From the NCBI GenBank assembly GCA_965199595.1, contig OZ241182.1, positions 2,108,001-2,172,000 of the forward strand: a stretch of DNA of 64,000 bases. Direction: 5' to 3'. Positions within the stretch are counted from its first letter, which is position 1. Every line of letters starts with the position of its first letter. Of the stretch, positions 63,685 to 64,000 are shown piece after piece. The notes below the pieces were generated by a model that was not told the origin of the DNA, did no database searches, and was given only the letters and a program-made list of their open reading frames with translations. This DNA comes from JBBROS01 sp965199595. Lineage in GTDB: Bacteria; Pseudomonadota; Alphaproteobacteria; Acetobacterales; Acetobacteraceae. Made by a program: the position numbers and the translations under genes.

Positions 63685-64000
63685 ATGGCCAAGCGTTGGT
63701 ACGTCGTGCACGTCTATTCCGGGTTCGAGAAGAAGATCGCGCAGCAGGTCAAGGAGCAGGCCGCTCAGAAGGGCCTGTCGGACCTCGTCGATGATGTCCT
63801 GGTTCCCGCCGAGGACGTGGTGGAGATGCGGCGGGGCCAGAAGGTCAGTGCCGAGCGCAAGTTCTTCCCGGGTTACGTGCTGGTCAAGATGGAGATGACG
63901 GACCAGACCTGGCACCTCATCAAGGACACGCCCAAGGTCACGGGCTTCCTGGGCAGCAAGACCAAGCCTTCGCCCATCAGCGAGGCGGAGGCCGAGCGCA
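63685..64000 (+). CDS. nusG: Transcription termination/antitermination factor NusG (cut by window edge)
   Basis: The first 105 codons are present: the NGN domain with KRWYVVHVYSGFEKK, PAEDVVEMRRGQK and FFPGYVLVKMEM, which contacts RNA polymerase. The KOW domain lies beyond the window. It starts 9 nt after secE with a short AGGA ahead. Confidence 0.97.
   Translation, partial: MAKRWYVVHVYSGFEKKIAQQVKEQAAQKGLSDLVDDVLVPAEDVVEMRRGQKVSAERKFFPGYVLVKMEMTDQTWHLIKDTPKVTGFLGSKTKPSPISEAEAER

Overview
The window is high-GC, densely packed DNA. Gene order and families point to an alphaproteobacterium, most likely Rhodospirillales/Acetobacteraceae-like: rpmH-rnpA-yidD-yidC-engB-argB in one operon, a mreBCD-mrdA-rodA block, waaA-lpxK with a DUF374 acyltransferase, hisZ next to purA, and tRNA-Trp-secE-nusG at the right edge. 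This placement is inference from sequence only; no 16S rRNA is present. Many genes overlap by 1-4 nt (ATGA, TGATG, TTGA), and several start with TTG or GTG.

Layout. 1-6.5 kb: an edge-truncated amino-acid-type ABC binding protein, xthA, then the ribosome/membrane-insertion operon (rpmH to argB, minus strand). 6.1-12.1 kb: a small kinase-like membrane protein and the rod-shape elongasome operon. 12.3-16.8 kb: two glycine-zipper lipoproteins, the Kdo/lipid A genes, and a Tim44-like protein. 16.8-20.5 kb: an MBOAT/SGNH O-acylation operon with a 93-residue membrane protein. 20.5-32.1 kb: purA-hisZ, serC, a CNNM/CorC protein, a DUF3429 protein, then fabD-fabG-acpP-fabF-mltG-yicC-gmk. 32.2-41.1 kb: a class II amidotransferase, a PLP aminotransferase coupled to a GGT-like lipoprotein, a DsbA-like protein, an aldolase-like protein, an amidohydrolase, a CheY-CheZ pair and an orphan TRAP binding protein.

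41-47.9 kb is the accessory part. It holds a frameshifted TPR/glycosyltransferase gene, about 1.1 kb of apparently decayed DNA, and an AT-rich segment with five TAGGT direct repeats. Next come a 54-residue peptide made of a leader plus two near-identical 16-residue repeats, a strong hairpin, a 272-residue protein of unknown function, a wrecked IS5-type transposase, and a large SARP-like/TolB-like/TPR regulator on the opposite strand. I regard the peptide, unknown protein and regulator as the best candidate for an undescribed system, possibly a modified-peptide or secreted-peptide locus. The function is not demonstrated.

47.9-64 kb returns to conserved genes: two MFS transporters, two SDR enzymes, a nucleotide-sugar epimerase, dps, parE-murQ, slt-pgpA-pncC, dapA-smpB, a DUF4337 protein, tRNA-Gly, a TonB-like protein, tRNA-Trp, secE and the start of nusG. 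No CRISPR array, rRNA or intact mobile element was seen.
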